Assembly: GCA_037074705.1 (NCBI GenBank)
Contig: CM073591.1
Span: 72,894,532-72,958,531 of the forward strand
DNA from: Zhengitettix transpicula
Lineage: Eukaryota; Arthropoda; Insecta; Orthoptera; Tetrigidae
Reading direction: 5' to 3'
Length of the DNA: 64,000 nt
Shown piece by piece: positions 53,870-64,000 of the stretch. Each line of letters opens with the position of its first letter. Within the stretch, counting starts at the first letter, position 1. The translations under genes and the position numbers were made by a program. The notes under the pieces were generated by a model. The model had not been told where the DNA came from. It ran no database searches and saw nothing but the letters and a program-made list of their open reading frames with translations.

Positions 53870-54600
53870 CTGGAAATGTGTTGCAGCTTCCGTTCGTTCA
53901 CCAAATAAAAAAACGATAACAAAATTTTCAGGAAGACGCTACTAGAAAATTCATTACGATCCATAATAAAATAAATTAAAGTAATAAAATTCACATACTC
54001 GTCAACAGAATGAAAATATCTTTCAACAAAAAATATTATTTATGTTCAGTAATTAATAATGCAAATATATAATTAACATGTAAGTTATGATTTTCCAACT
54101 GGAGTCGCATTAGTCTGTAAAACTAAATTTATACTGAATGCATTGACGTTGTCATGCAAAATAATTTTAGGTAACTGGGTCTGATTCATTTAAATCATAC
54201 CGGACAATAATTATGAATGAACTCTTGGTAATTAATGGCAAATGAAATGCTCGTTTTTATGATAAAGATGTGATAAGTAAGGTTTGTATTGAAATATTTT
54301 ATTAATACAATATATTTTTAAAAAATGAGGTCTCTCGCAGAATAAAAAACAAGGCGATTCATCAGGAATCCGAATATATATTGTGACATATTTCTGCTGT
54401 TTAACTCACTGCAATTTTTATTTCCCAATGACTAAGACCATTACGCTGAGTAAAATTACGATTCGTTCGGATTCAAATGCAGTAAACAGTTTAATTCAAT
54501 AGCCAGGAATTAAATACATCCTAACTCAACGTAAGATATTTGAGAGAAATGAAAAATTTACGTCTGATCGAAAATTAACTATACGAAACATAACAAAATA
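53870..54600. other. AT-rich DNA, no gene recognised
   Basis: AAAAATTTACGTCTGATCG near 54548 matches the inverted repeat at 27685 and may be the outer part of the foldback that follows. Confidence 0.55.
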
Positions 54601-54875
54601 CAGACAAAGAAGTGGTGATATAAATACCACAGAACGTTTCGGGAACCCTTGTTCCTCTCTTCAAGTATTAAAAAAAAAACACACACAAGATCCTAGAGAG
54701 ACAGAACTGCAAAGTTGACTTGTGTAATTATGCCTCTCTGCTCAAAGCCTTTAGGTTTTGTCAACTGACTTTTGCAGTTGTGTCTATTTTGTTTTTTAGT
54801 TTTCTTAGAACCTGAAGAAAGGACCAAGGCTTCCATAACCGTTGTGTAGAATTTATATCATCACTTCTTTTGTCG
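54601..54875. repeat. Foldback family A, two-armed copy with hammerhead-like cores
   Basis: The left arm starts CAGACAAAGAAGTGGTGATA. The right arm ends with its reverse complement (TATCATCACTTCTTTTGTCGG). An inner pair ACTGCAAAGTTGAC / GTCAACTGACTTTTGCAGT continues the fold. The left arm on the minus strand reads CTTGAAGA (54658-54665), a hairpin GGAAC-AAG-GGTTCC, then exact GAAACGTT (54633-54640). The right arm on the plus strand reads exact CTGAAGA (54812-54818), GGACCAAGGCTTCC, then a degenerate ATAACCG. Arms end in GTTGTG-TATTTATATC-type sequence as in single-arm copies at 27536 and 36061. Confidence 0.85.
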
Positions 54876-54879
54876 GAAT

Positions 54880-56425
54880 TTTCATATCTTTCTTATTATT
54901 ATCATATTTGAGGGACTCAAACCTGGCTTCAGGTCCATTACTAAAATTTCGTAATGATTATTTTTCTTTTCTTTTCATGTTACAGTTTAATCCATCAAAT
55001 TCTGTGACGTTCGCCCGGTCTTCACTGTTGAATGCCGGGTTGCCCATATAGGCACCAACGATGATCCTTTAGTCTCTCTCTTCCGATCGAACTAGATATA
55101 GTCACTTCAAATTCTGGATCTGTAAAAAATAATTATAATAACAACCTAAATTTTCGATAACGTACGAACGAAAATGGTTGTATAAAGAAACCATCCTGTC
55201 AAAATTACAAATGTCGGGAAATCTTCAGTTATTCATCATTTCGCGTACTTAACACCTGAAAACCATTCACGGGTGTTAGTTCAATCTCGGCATATTTCCT
55301 CCTTCTTACGTTCATTGCCGTACAACATTCTGAATGCCACAGCCAATGTAATTTAGTACTCTACAGTTTTAGAAGCTCATACTGATTCTAGTTCTGAGTG
55401 GACGATTTATTCAAAAACTAGCTATTACGTTAAATGGACAAACTTTTACATCGTGTTTGACTTGAATATCTTGATCACGGTAACGGAAAACAGTTATCTC
55501 GGTTAGCTTTCGAGAAAAACTTTCACGAAACGTCTAATATGATATTACGGTCATGTGATGAACGTCCGTTAACTTTGATCAACAATATAGCCCTTGAAAC
55601 GTCTAGGTTCAGTACCCTGAAGAACACGAGTCCATGATAACGGTAAAATATGAAAGACGCAGCTTCAATTTCCAAATCTCAAATCGTACCACGAGAAGTA
55701 TACAATTGCCAATTACGCTATTAATAATTATATTTAGCTGACTTTTTAATTAATAAAATAACATCAGCCAATTAGTCAGAGATTTATTAAGATCCAATTT
55801 ATAAGCTATAAAACACGTTTCGTCCCTAAATTTTGGTAGACGTTAAGGTATAAAATTTAATTAAAATACAAATTCTTAATAATTGACTTGAAGTGGTGCC
55901 AAAATTTAAAGTTTTATAATGTTTGAAATTGAATTTAAGAAATATCTGACTAATTGGATGATGTTATTTCATTAATTTCCAAGTATACTATAAAGTATAG
56001 TTTCTTCGGGATGATAATTTTTAAAATAATTATTTCTTTAGGAGGGTAAAGTATATTCAAAGGATTACGTAAATTTCCGTGGTAAAAGCCAATCCTACTT
56101 ATATACGACTGTTGTTGTGGAACGTTACAATTCCTATACATTAAACCACGCCGTTGTAAATTCTACATTGTCCGAGGATTCCATCCCTGTTTAGTTTTAG
56201 TCGAAACCGAAAGGCATAGACACATATTCGTGCTCCGCTGAGTGGGCTTCGCTTAAAATTAAACTCGAACTAATGTAAACAACACGCCTCTCTCTGAGAC
56301 TAAATTGATTTCTAATACCGCCAAAAGTTGTAAAAATATCATTGATAAATAGACCTATCATTTTTTCCCTTCCCCCCAGGTAAAATGAGGATAGTTTATG
56401 AGCCACCTACGGATCGTCCTTCGTT
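54880..56425. other. AT-rich DNA, no gene recognised
   Basis: CACGAAACGTC and CTTGAAACGTC at about 55525 and 55593 may be remnants of the GAAACGTC foldbacks. Frames at 54842, 55950 and 56197 carry no motif. Confidence 0.55.
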
Positions 56426-56429
56426 TAAC

Positions 56430-56790
56430 ATTCAGTTAAAGCAATATTGCAGAGATATATCCCGGCCGCACTCTGCTCTGAGCCCGTATAAATAACTTGT
56501 TTTTTAAATCTGAGAGAGCGCGCCGACGTTTTCCGGGAATCTGTCTCTCAGGAGACACCACAATGACAGCGTCGCGTCGCGGCGGGCGCCATTTTTCCGT
56601 CGCTTTGCGGGACGAGGGGGTGAGGATTGGGGAGGTAGAGCTGTCAATCACAGAGCCAACCCCGCCACCGCCCCCGCGACACGCCATGGCGTCTAGTGCG
56701 ATACAAGGGAGCCGCAGCCAGAGAACCGCTTTCTTAATGACCGCACCGAGCTCAAGGCGCTAACTGCTGCTTATTGATCTGCCTGAGAAA
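56430..56790. promoter_or_regulatory. CpG-rich island, candidate regulatory element
   Basis: It is dense in CpG (GCGTCGCGTCGCGGCGGGCG, CCCGCCACCGCCCCCGCGAC). It contains TGATTGACAG on the minus strand (56641-56650), the decamer bound by PBX/Extradenticle-Meis/Homothorax pairs, and CGCCAT cores. Frames of 83-88 codons on both strands fit low stop density better than coding. Regulation by homeodomain cofactors is inferred from one motif. Confidence 0.4.
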
Positions 56791-57160
56791 ATCCTCGCTG
56801 ATAAACTTTCACTTAGCCCTTCTGTGATTAACTGTGCCGCGTTTTGACTTTACGCCATGATTGTCATGTTACAAGCCAATTTTATCTTTCCGTCCGTACA
56901 AAACCAGTGTCCTTCAGTCGGAAACTTTTCCAGGTCTGCAAAAATTTCTAGCCAAACGGAGAAACCATTTCTCAATATTGGAAAAATGTAACTGTAATTC
57001 TATATTGTCTTCAAATTTGGACAAGATTTGAATATCTTATATCATTCACGTAATCCAACAGATAATGGGATTCAAATTTTAGTCACTTCAGCTCATTAAA
57101 ACAATTTTTTTACATAAATGGGACAGCTGTTATATTATTATTACATTTAGTACCTTTAGT
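56791..57160. other. AT-rich DNA, no gene recognised
   Basis: Nothing recognised. Confidence 0.6.
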
Positions 57161-57162
57161 TC

Positions 57163-57354
57163 TTTTCAAATGGGAGCCGATTTGACCTTGAAGCTCTTCC
57201 TTCCACTGTCCAATCAAATTCGTGCGAATTTGTCACACATTATAGATTATTATCCTTGCAGCTACAGAAGTGTTTGTTGTCATTCATTATCGACGATGTG
57301 TCTAATTCTCTTCTCTTATTCGCTGACAGGCAAAACGGCTCCCATTTGAAAAAA
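57163..57354. repeat. 190-bp MITE-like element with short terminal inverted repeats
   Basis: It starts TTTTCAAATGGGAGCCG and ends CGGCTCCCATTTGAAAA, a perfect 17-bp inverted pair. The interior is non-coding and not itself a foldback. Target-site duplication is obscured by flanking T and A runs. The TIR style suggests a cut-and-paste DNA transposon derivative; the superfamily is undetermined. Confidence 0.8.
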
Positions 57355-57359
57355 AATTA

Positions 57360-58425
57360 TAGATAGGTCTAATTCCCATCGTAGCAACTTTCACGATCGC
57401 GTCACTTGAAAAGACAAATTGAAGCAGTCTTGTGTTATCCAGCCGGTATGAAACATACATTTTTCAATAATATACGTGAGTAAAGTGCATTCGTCTTTTT
57501 TAAAGGACTTCTGACGTGTCTGTGATTGTGTCTAAAATTTATTAGAAAACTTGATCCAATCAAATCAAGACCGATGAAGTTAATTTCTTATTACTTATTT
57601 AACGACTTCCTGCAAACCTGTGACACGTGAACTTTAGCGATAGTGGTTTCCAGTGTTGGAATGGGATTTTTACGTGCACTAGCATTGTACATCACTCGGA
57701 AACTTCACACTAAGGTTCGTTTTTACCTTTCTGGATCCATCGTGAGCCTTTTGGCTATCTTTGACAGCGTCAGGAAAATAAGCATTCTTTTCCTTCACTT
57801 TTTTTAGTTGAGCACTCTGTTTTACAATATAAAATAATACTGCAGTGTATATATTTTTATAGGTTTTTAATTTCTATACCGCCAACGGGAAAATGGTTGA
57901 GCTTTATTAAATCATGAGACTCACGGGACACTGAAGCCCCAAAAACTGAATATAAAACGACTTGCCAGAAGCAGTGTAGGACTTAATGAAATCGAAGAAG
58001 GACATGAATCGATTACCCGTTTATTTTTGGATTTCAGACATTTGGTTCAGCACTTTCCAGCTTATTATACACGAATAGTATTTAGACACTTTACCAAAAT
58101 ATTTATTGTTTTACAGTAAATATCAGAAAATGTAGATGCGGCGTGAAACGTGAGTTTTCAGTTTGAACATTAAGCTAATAAGTTCCTGGAATTTTTCAGT
58201 CATTATATGAGTATATTGCAACGCTTATCTCTTTGCAATTTTGTAGTGGACTAGTCACGTTTCTTTATCTTGAAGAATACTTACTTCAGACATGTCCCAA
58301 AATTAACTTTGGAAACCTACTCACTATTTTGATTAATTGCAAAAAAAATTATAATAGATATTAAAAAAAATCGCTAGATGGACAAGTTTATGATTTTATA
58401 CATCAGTTTTTTTTATGAGTCGCTT
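57360..58425. other. AT-rich DNA, no gene recognised
   Basis: Nothing recognised. Confidence 0.6.
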
Positions 58426-58429
58426 GTTG

Positions 58430-58780
58430 ACGTAGTGCTAAAAGCTCGTACGATCGATGTTTCATTGAGCGGCCATTAGGAGCGATATCAGGATACACTA
58501 CGAAGAGGATCAGGGTAGATTGCAAAGTAGGGGGCTTCCCTTCCCAGGCGGGAGATGAGGGTCTTGCGATGGGCCGATCCATCATGCGTTCTCAGGAAGC
58601 TGTACCCACTACCCCAGTACCACAAGAAACACGTCATCGCTACGTCACAGCAGGTGACGTCACGGCCGAAGCATCATCTCATCCCCCACACTAACAGCTA
58701 ACCTAACGTGGTAAATGCGACTCTACACTGGACGTTCGGTACGCGTAGCACATCGAGACACGTAAATAAGAAAATAAACG
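58430..58780. other. GC-richer island with CRE-type site
   Basis: TGACGTCA lies at 58655-58662 next to further ACGTCA half sites (58632, 58643 region). A 60-codon minus frame (58403-58585) is unrecognised. Candidate enhancer or promoter. Confidence 0.35.
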
Positions 58781-60244
58781 TAACTGTCACTACATCCGAA
58801 AGGCGCAATAATAAATCTCACAAAATTACATGTAAAATTTATATTTAATGATTCAGTTAATTCTTTAGTGAGTAAAGACGGCAAGTAAAACCACCATTAC
58901 ATAAAACGAAGTAATAGAAAAATAACTAACTAGAAAAATATAGTAATGAGAAACCAAATCCATGTGCAAATAAGTCCAATACACTAATACGAAAAATTCA
59001 CAAAACAGAAAATACAGAAATAATAAATACACTTAAATGAAAGTATTTAAAATGGAAAGTTTGTAAATAAAAAAAAGGAATTATAATGATACATAAGCAA
59101 AGATGGAATCTTTTTAAAAGGGAAAGAATAAAATATCGATTCATAACACTTTGGCTGTCAATTTTCAAACTGATTTAGTACTTTTCAAAATTAATAGGCC
59201 AAACCATGCCTAGATGGCATCAACCTTGATACTTAATTTTCAGATAATTCAAAAACTTTAATCAGACTCCAGAAATTTTAGAGTAGCGTGAACACAGAAA
59301 ATATAGAACGACGGTTTTCCCGGTGTAGAAATTGGATAAAGGCTTGTCTAATTAGAAAATATATTTTAAACTCAGTTTATATTGATAATTACTCTTTACG
59401 TAAATATTAATAATCATAAAGGAAATGTTCTGTAAATAAAACTAAATGTTTGATACGAACCGCCCTATGCACATTACGGTAAGTACGTTTTCTATTGTTG
59501 GGAAAAATAAAGATATATTCGAAACCAATAAACTGCAGTAAACTGAAATAAAATATAAATAATACATAATAATCATATTTAATGACTCGTAAAAAATATT
59601 ATCTTAACTTTGGAAAAATATTAAATTTATTCGCTTTAAGCTTTGAATCGATGAATGTATCGTTCACTTACAGATAAAGAATGGAAATTTTATTTAGCAT
59701 ATTGTTAATGACAATCGTTTAAAACAATCACTTAAATAAATAAAATTGATTTCAAGGTTGTTTAGTTGTTTTTTAATCATAAATAATTTAAAATAATATA
59801 ACAGCCCAATTATATTCAAGTGGATAAAAATGAGTGACAATTAAAAGAAAATCTCAATGTGCGAGTGAGTATAAGTTTAAACCCCTAACAGGCAATAAAA
59901 TAAAATATTTGATTCTGTTGTAAAATTGTACTCTTAAAACTTATTAACGGATATGACTGAACAGTTTATTATTTTTATTTCTATTCTCGTAACTTGTTCA
60001 GTTTTGTAAATGAAATTTATAAAAAGATCCCATTTTACAGCAATTTTCCACGTGAATGAATAGTATGGGTTATTAAAATAGATAATAAACTAGTTATGCT
60101 GCTGATTATTTAGCTGATGAAGCTTTTAACGGTATTATAAAAAATTAATAGTAATTATAGTTACTGTAAATTTGTTTCCCTTAGAAATATAAGCAGAATT
60201 ATCTCGACTGGAAATTGCCTTTATATCTTGATTGCGAAAAATTT
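58781..60244. other. AT-rich DNA, no gene recognised
   Basis: No frame over 60 codons in about 1.5 kb, and no shared repeat seen. Confidence 0.65.
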
Positions 60245-60850
60245 TAGCGTTCTTTTCCTACCGGGTAGAAATCTGGGCGCCACTATACTGAGATGGCCAC
60301 TAATCCCGCAATCACGATTTACTCCTACACACCATTACAAATACGCTTAATACAGAATCGTTTTTGACAGACCGCAGTTTATAATGACGATGTGCAAGTT
60401 GGATAGGCCCGACAATGGAGACGGTAAGATCAGGTGACGCGTCTTTATGACGACCCTGACCTTCAGCAGCAGGGGGTGAACGGTCCCCAGCGGGGGTGTT
60501 CGCTCGAGGGGTTATTTATCGCCGGGCAACGACCTCAACGGCCTTCAAATCACCTTCTGCGGTAAGTCCTCGTTCGGCAAAGCGACCCTTATTTACTTAG
60601 GGCAAACGGATCGACACACGCTGAACGAGCCCCGGCCAGGGGGTGCGAGAAAGATTCCTATCTGTCCTCGTAATTTGAGTGGTGCGATCATCAGTCAGTG
60701 ATTTGTTACGTAATCTGACACAGAATTCATTCCACAGTCTACGGGTTCTAAACGCAGAGACCTCTGAAATCTGTCGGCCTTTCGGAAAAGTCAGAGAAAC
60801 TCCGAAAAAATTTGCATCCTTCAGGTGATCAATTACGATCAAATTAAATA
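60245..60850. other. GC-richer island with an 81-codon minus frame
   Basis: GC rises between 60290 and 60800. The minus frame 60597-60842 has protein-like composition (SEVSAFRTRRLWNEFCVRLR) but no known domain and a non-ATG start. CTGCGGTAAGTCC near 60556 resembles a 5' splice site on the plus strand. Either an exon-containing or regulatory island. Confidence 0.3.
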
Positions 60851-61709
60851 ATTAAGAATGATCCCACAGTTTGGTGAGAGGAGTAAGTTAAGTATAGTGG
60901 TTATGTTCTTACTAGTGCATGTTAAAACTGTTACTGTCGGTCAGAAGACTTCTTTTAAATTTTAGATCCTTAATTTCTAACAATCTTAATACTGACAATT
61001 TATTCTTCAATTATCTTCATATTAGGCTGATTAAATCTAATTAATATGAGAAACCACATTCATGTGACCTTGATTGCTAATGCTATTCTGTCTCCATGGA
61101 CAACGTTCTGCCCTTGAAAAAGTATAATTTAATATTTCTCATGCAATCAGCATGTCAATAATTATGAGGAGACCTAATACTCAATACTTATTTATGAAAC
61201 TTGCATTTTGTTCCAAAACGTGAATATTTTTCATCTTTATGACATGTCCTTCACGTAAATACATTTATGGTATATTTGAGTGATCAATTAAAACAATAAT
61301 AATTAATACCGGGTCATTCATGTTAACAGTTCATTGCTATTTTTACTTCCCAACACATTCTTAATTAACAACACGCATAAATAGGGGGTCCCTAGTAATT
61401 TTATGAAATAGCAGTGACGCAGAAAATGGAATACCCAATGAACTGACTTTTGTTCAGTAGTCAAAGATAGGTCGCAATTTTTTTATTTTTGAGATCAGTG
61501 CGTTGGCAATAACAATTACAACGGTTCTGTCGCTGATATATGAGTTAAGTTTTTAATTGATTGCTGATACATTATCGAGTAAATGCGGGTTTTTTCTAAG
61601 TAAACTTAAAAAATTCTTTCACTTGTATGTTTTCGCGTAGTTAGCGACTTGTCTGCTATTTAATTTAGATTATGGTAATATTGCTGGAATTGCTCTTGAG
61701 TTTATAAAC
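60851..61709. other. AT-rich DNA, no gene recognised
   Basis: Nothing recognised. Confidence 0.6.
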
Positions 61710-61825
61710 CAGTGGCGTTGCCTAAACATGAGTACCATCGACATCTTCTGCACCTTCACCAGTGCTAGTCGAGGAATCGTCGTGCTTAGTCAACGCCACC
61801 AAAGAATTAATTGAGCAGCACATTA
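61710..61825. repeat. Degraded foldback of the GACGAAACGTC family
   Basis: GTGGCGTTG (61712-61720) and CAACGCCAC (61791-61799) form a perfect 9-bp pair. GTGCTAGTCGAGGAATCGTC followed by GTGCT matches the core of the fragment at 2095-2205 with GAATC in place of GAAAC. AATTAATTGAGCAGCAC downstream also matches that fragment. Confidence 0.55.
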
Positions 61826-61829
61826 ACCG

Positions 61830-62084
61830 AGTAAACGTACGGAAATTAGCACAATAAAGTTATTTTCTTGAGTCAGACGAATATCGAATTTAATACTAAC
61901 AGTAGAAAATTTTTCAAATACAGTAATCTAGTGGAAAATGTACTCAGAAGCTTTTTAAAAAAATAAGTGGGCATCTAATCTGTTCACAGATATAATTAGA
62001 TCAACATATCATTGATAAAGAGATCGCCGACACTCGTGTGGATGAAATGATTCACTTTGTCTCTCCTGATGATGAAGCCGTTTC
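61830..62084. other. AT-rich DNA, nothing recognised
   Basis: Short spacer without features. Confidence 0.6.
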
Positions 62085-62600
62085 CTTTTGCTTCGTCCAG
62101 GTCTCAAATATACGAGTGTCGTAATATCCTCCTTTATACGTAATAGCGAACAAGTAATACAGATTTTCAAATGTTTCATTAATCAGTCCGTTGATGTTAT
62201 TCTGTTCTCTTCTTTCACGAGGCACGCGAGTTCCTCTGTCCAACGACCTCCTAAGACAACTGCGACGTCACGGACTCAGCTTCCTTCCCCCGTCTGTCCC
62301 TGCGATGGTGACGTCACCGGGAGGTTGCAGCCGCGGCGGCGAAGTTAATGACTTATGACGTCACGTATCATCATCCCCTGCAGTGAAGGGTGGCACAGAA
62401 AGAGGGGAGGACACTTGCATCCGGAACGGAGGGGCAGTTCACCGGCGGCGGATCCGCAGAGAGCTGCGTGGTGAATATTCGCCAGGACTTCGGAAACCCT
62501 CTTCCTCTCCGGCTCTTTCCAATCCATGGGATATAAAACCATCTGTCTCATTGTAGTCTGAAACTGGAAAAATATTCGAGCTACAAACAGCTTCACTTTC
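62085..62600. promoter_or_regulatory. Candidate promoter with three CRE-type sites and TATA motif
   Basis: Three ACGTCA-palindromic sites are spaced evenly: CGACGTCA 62263-62270, TGACGTCA 62309-62316 and TGACGTCA 62356-62363 (46 and 47 bases apart). About 170 bases on, TATAAAA (62532-62538) is followed by a pyrimidine-flanked TCATTG. CREB/ATF proteins are the known binders of TGACGTCA. Plus and minus frames of 63-86 codons overlap and are not recognised. A transcript starting near 62560 on the plus strand is inferred. Confidence 0.4.
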
Positions 62601-63485
62601 GGAAATTAACAGGAAACGTGTAATTGTTATTAAGTGCGTCGAGATTTTTTAGTGTTTCGAACTATGAACTAAAATCGCGTCTTTTCTGTCTGTTGTATTA
62701 AAATATTTTTTAATTTGAATTACTTTACTTGTATGTCATACATATGAACTGGCCAAGTATTATATTTTAAAATCTAGGGAATCAGTTATTCTCATCTAGA
62801 CAAAACTGTAACCATTGACGACTCGGCAGTCGTCCATAACTTTATCAAATCGCAGTTTAAGTATCAGATAAAGGAACTGTATTTTCAGAAATAATCGAAA
62901 AACTCTTCACACAGTGAATTCTGGAGAACAGTTGGCGTTTGTTGGGGCTTTGATATCATTTAATTAAAGGACTGTTCCAATCAGATCTTTGTTGGCTGTA
63001 TTTACATCTAATTCTGTCTATAATATTCTCTCCAACATATTTTAGAATTATCATCAGCACTTAAGTTCACTGAAAGTTCATAGTGGAACTTCATAACCTA
63101 TATCTGAAAGGCAGAACCGTCCACAATTCTCTCATACAGTTATCATCGAGATTTTCCAACGGTATAGATAATAGGAGACGTTAAAACGATTTCTGTTCCA
63201 CTAAAGTGCCAAGGTTATAAGAAAAATTAATCCTCTTCTAAAAGCAAACAAAATATAATAAAAGAGTGGAATTTCGTCAACGGTCAGGAAGACTTAGAAT
63301 TTCTTCAACACTGAATCTAAATTGTGAGTGTTTTAGCCTAACATCCCAGAAAGCTATCGCTGTATGCTTGTTCTTTCCAGTCCTCATCTGTATCCCTAAA
63401 ATCCCCAAAAGGTGGATACATAAAATTATTGAAATATTGACAGTAAAATTAAATCTTTTTATGATTTGATTCGCGTAAGCAACCT
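62601..63485. other. AT-rich DNA, no gene recognised
   Basis: If the TATA motif at 62532 is real this would be first-exon or intron sequence. No frame or splice pattern supports coding. Confidence 0.5.
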
Positions 63486-64000
63486 GAATTTCTTGGGGCA
63501 TGACTTAAAACTGAGGAGGCGACTCCGTGGGGGCGGGAGCTCCGCCCCGTCGCAGAGAACTTCCGCGCAGCGCCGCCGCAGTCACTGTTGCCCATTGGCC
63601 CGCACTCTAGGGAGGGGGTCGACCGCGTTCCCCGCCCCCAGCCTTCCCACCCATCCAAAAAACAACGTGACAACACACGCACACACATACACACACTCAC
63701 TACACTCTAAACTGTGTGAGTACGAGCTAGGTACAAGAGGATCGCCAGATACGGACTACACATCAAACCGAATAACGGGGGAGGGAAAAAAATAATAAAC
63801 TATAACTCGATAGGGGCGACGGAGAGGGGAAAGTGGGGGGAGATTTTTTCATCGTCGTACGAGATCCTCTGCATTTGGCAGCAAGACTACCAACCGATAC
63901 CGAGGCGAGTCACCGTCCCTCGTGTGTTGTTTTCGCAGCCGTGGAAGAGAAACTTTCTTTCGTCGCCGAGTTCCAGATTGATTACAGAGTTAAGGTGGCA
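63486..64000 (+). promoter_or_regulatory. CpG island with GC boxes and CCAAT, likely gene 5' region
   Basis: It holds GC boxes on both strands (GGGGGCGGGAGC 63529-63540, GCTCCGCCCC 63539-63548), an inverted CCAAT (CCATTGG 63592-63598), dense CpG and a CA-rich tract (63674-63705). A T-rich stretch ends TTTTCGCAG near 63939, followed by CCGTGGAAGAGAAACTTTC, which could be an exon start. The plus frame 63466-63795 lacks a good ATG and a known domain. The pattern is typical of a promoter or 5' untranslated exon of a gene to the right of the window. Confidence 0.45.

Noticed and set aside
55520..55610. Two GAAACGTC motifs as another foldback
   Set aside because: The surrounding bases do not pair and no CUGAnGA box is correctly placed.
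56436..56763. 83- and 88-codon frames on opposite strands
   Set aside because: Same reason: a CpG island with arginine/proline-rich products on both strands and no recognised family.
58690..58715. Telomeric TTAGG repeats (TAACCTAAC)
   Set aside because: Only one or two units. No array here or at 51818.

Overview
This window looks like a piece of a large, AT-rich animal genome, most likely an insect. A cockroach, termite or other polyneopteran is my guess from the style of its LINE elements, but I cannot prove it. There is no operon structure, no long open frame, and no rRNA, tRNA or CRISPR that I can recognise. No intact protein-coding gene can be supported. Almost all open frames of 60-140 codons are chance frames in AT-rich DNA or lie inside repeats.

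The window holds four kinds of material. (1) Dead retroelements. These are Jockey-like or related LINE relics at 3148-3705 (+), 45205-45685 (+), 45690-46330 (-) and 48808-49600 (-), plus four isolated LINE 3' tails sharing one conserved ending (37449, 38340, 43880, 51500). A tandem array at 22887-23075 has units that each carry a tRNA-Lys primer-binding site or a variant of one. (2) A multi-copy ~500-550 bp non-coding element, called Rp540 here. It is present as full, tandem, permuted and truncated copies at 1772, 6115, 6351, 18034, 27755, 28340, 39283, 44957 and 47427. On one strand it ends in poly(A), and the single-end truncations always keep that end, so I read it as a retroposon. (3) A series of foldback (inverted-repeat) elements. 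Several contain a CUGAnGA-like box, a 13-22 nt hairpin segment and a GAAAC box, which is the arrangement of a hammerhead ribozyme core (2095, 16805, 20872, 21163, 27536, 36061, 47312, 50865, 54601, 61710). Simpler MITE-like foldbacks lie at 24444, 34456 and 57163. (4) GC-richer islands of 200-600 bp in otherwise AT-rich sequence (10141, 11090, 16100, 19640, 25841, 29046, 35160, 38760, 47900, 50190, 52960, 56430, 58430, 60245, 62085, 63486). They become denser toward the right edge. Several carry TGACGTCA sites, E-boxes, GC boxes, or a TATA motif.

A heavily broken copy of a conserved but, to my knowledge, functionally unnamed animal protein family lies at 13158-14035. A 43-codon frame with a perfect Kozak start lies at 53733-53864.

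My overall reading is an intergenic or very long intronic region, rich in decayed repeats. The right end (62-64 kb) looks like the promoter and CpG-rich 5' region of a gene continuing beyond the window. The most unusual signal is the set of different foldback families that share a hammerhead-like core.
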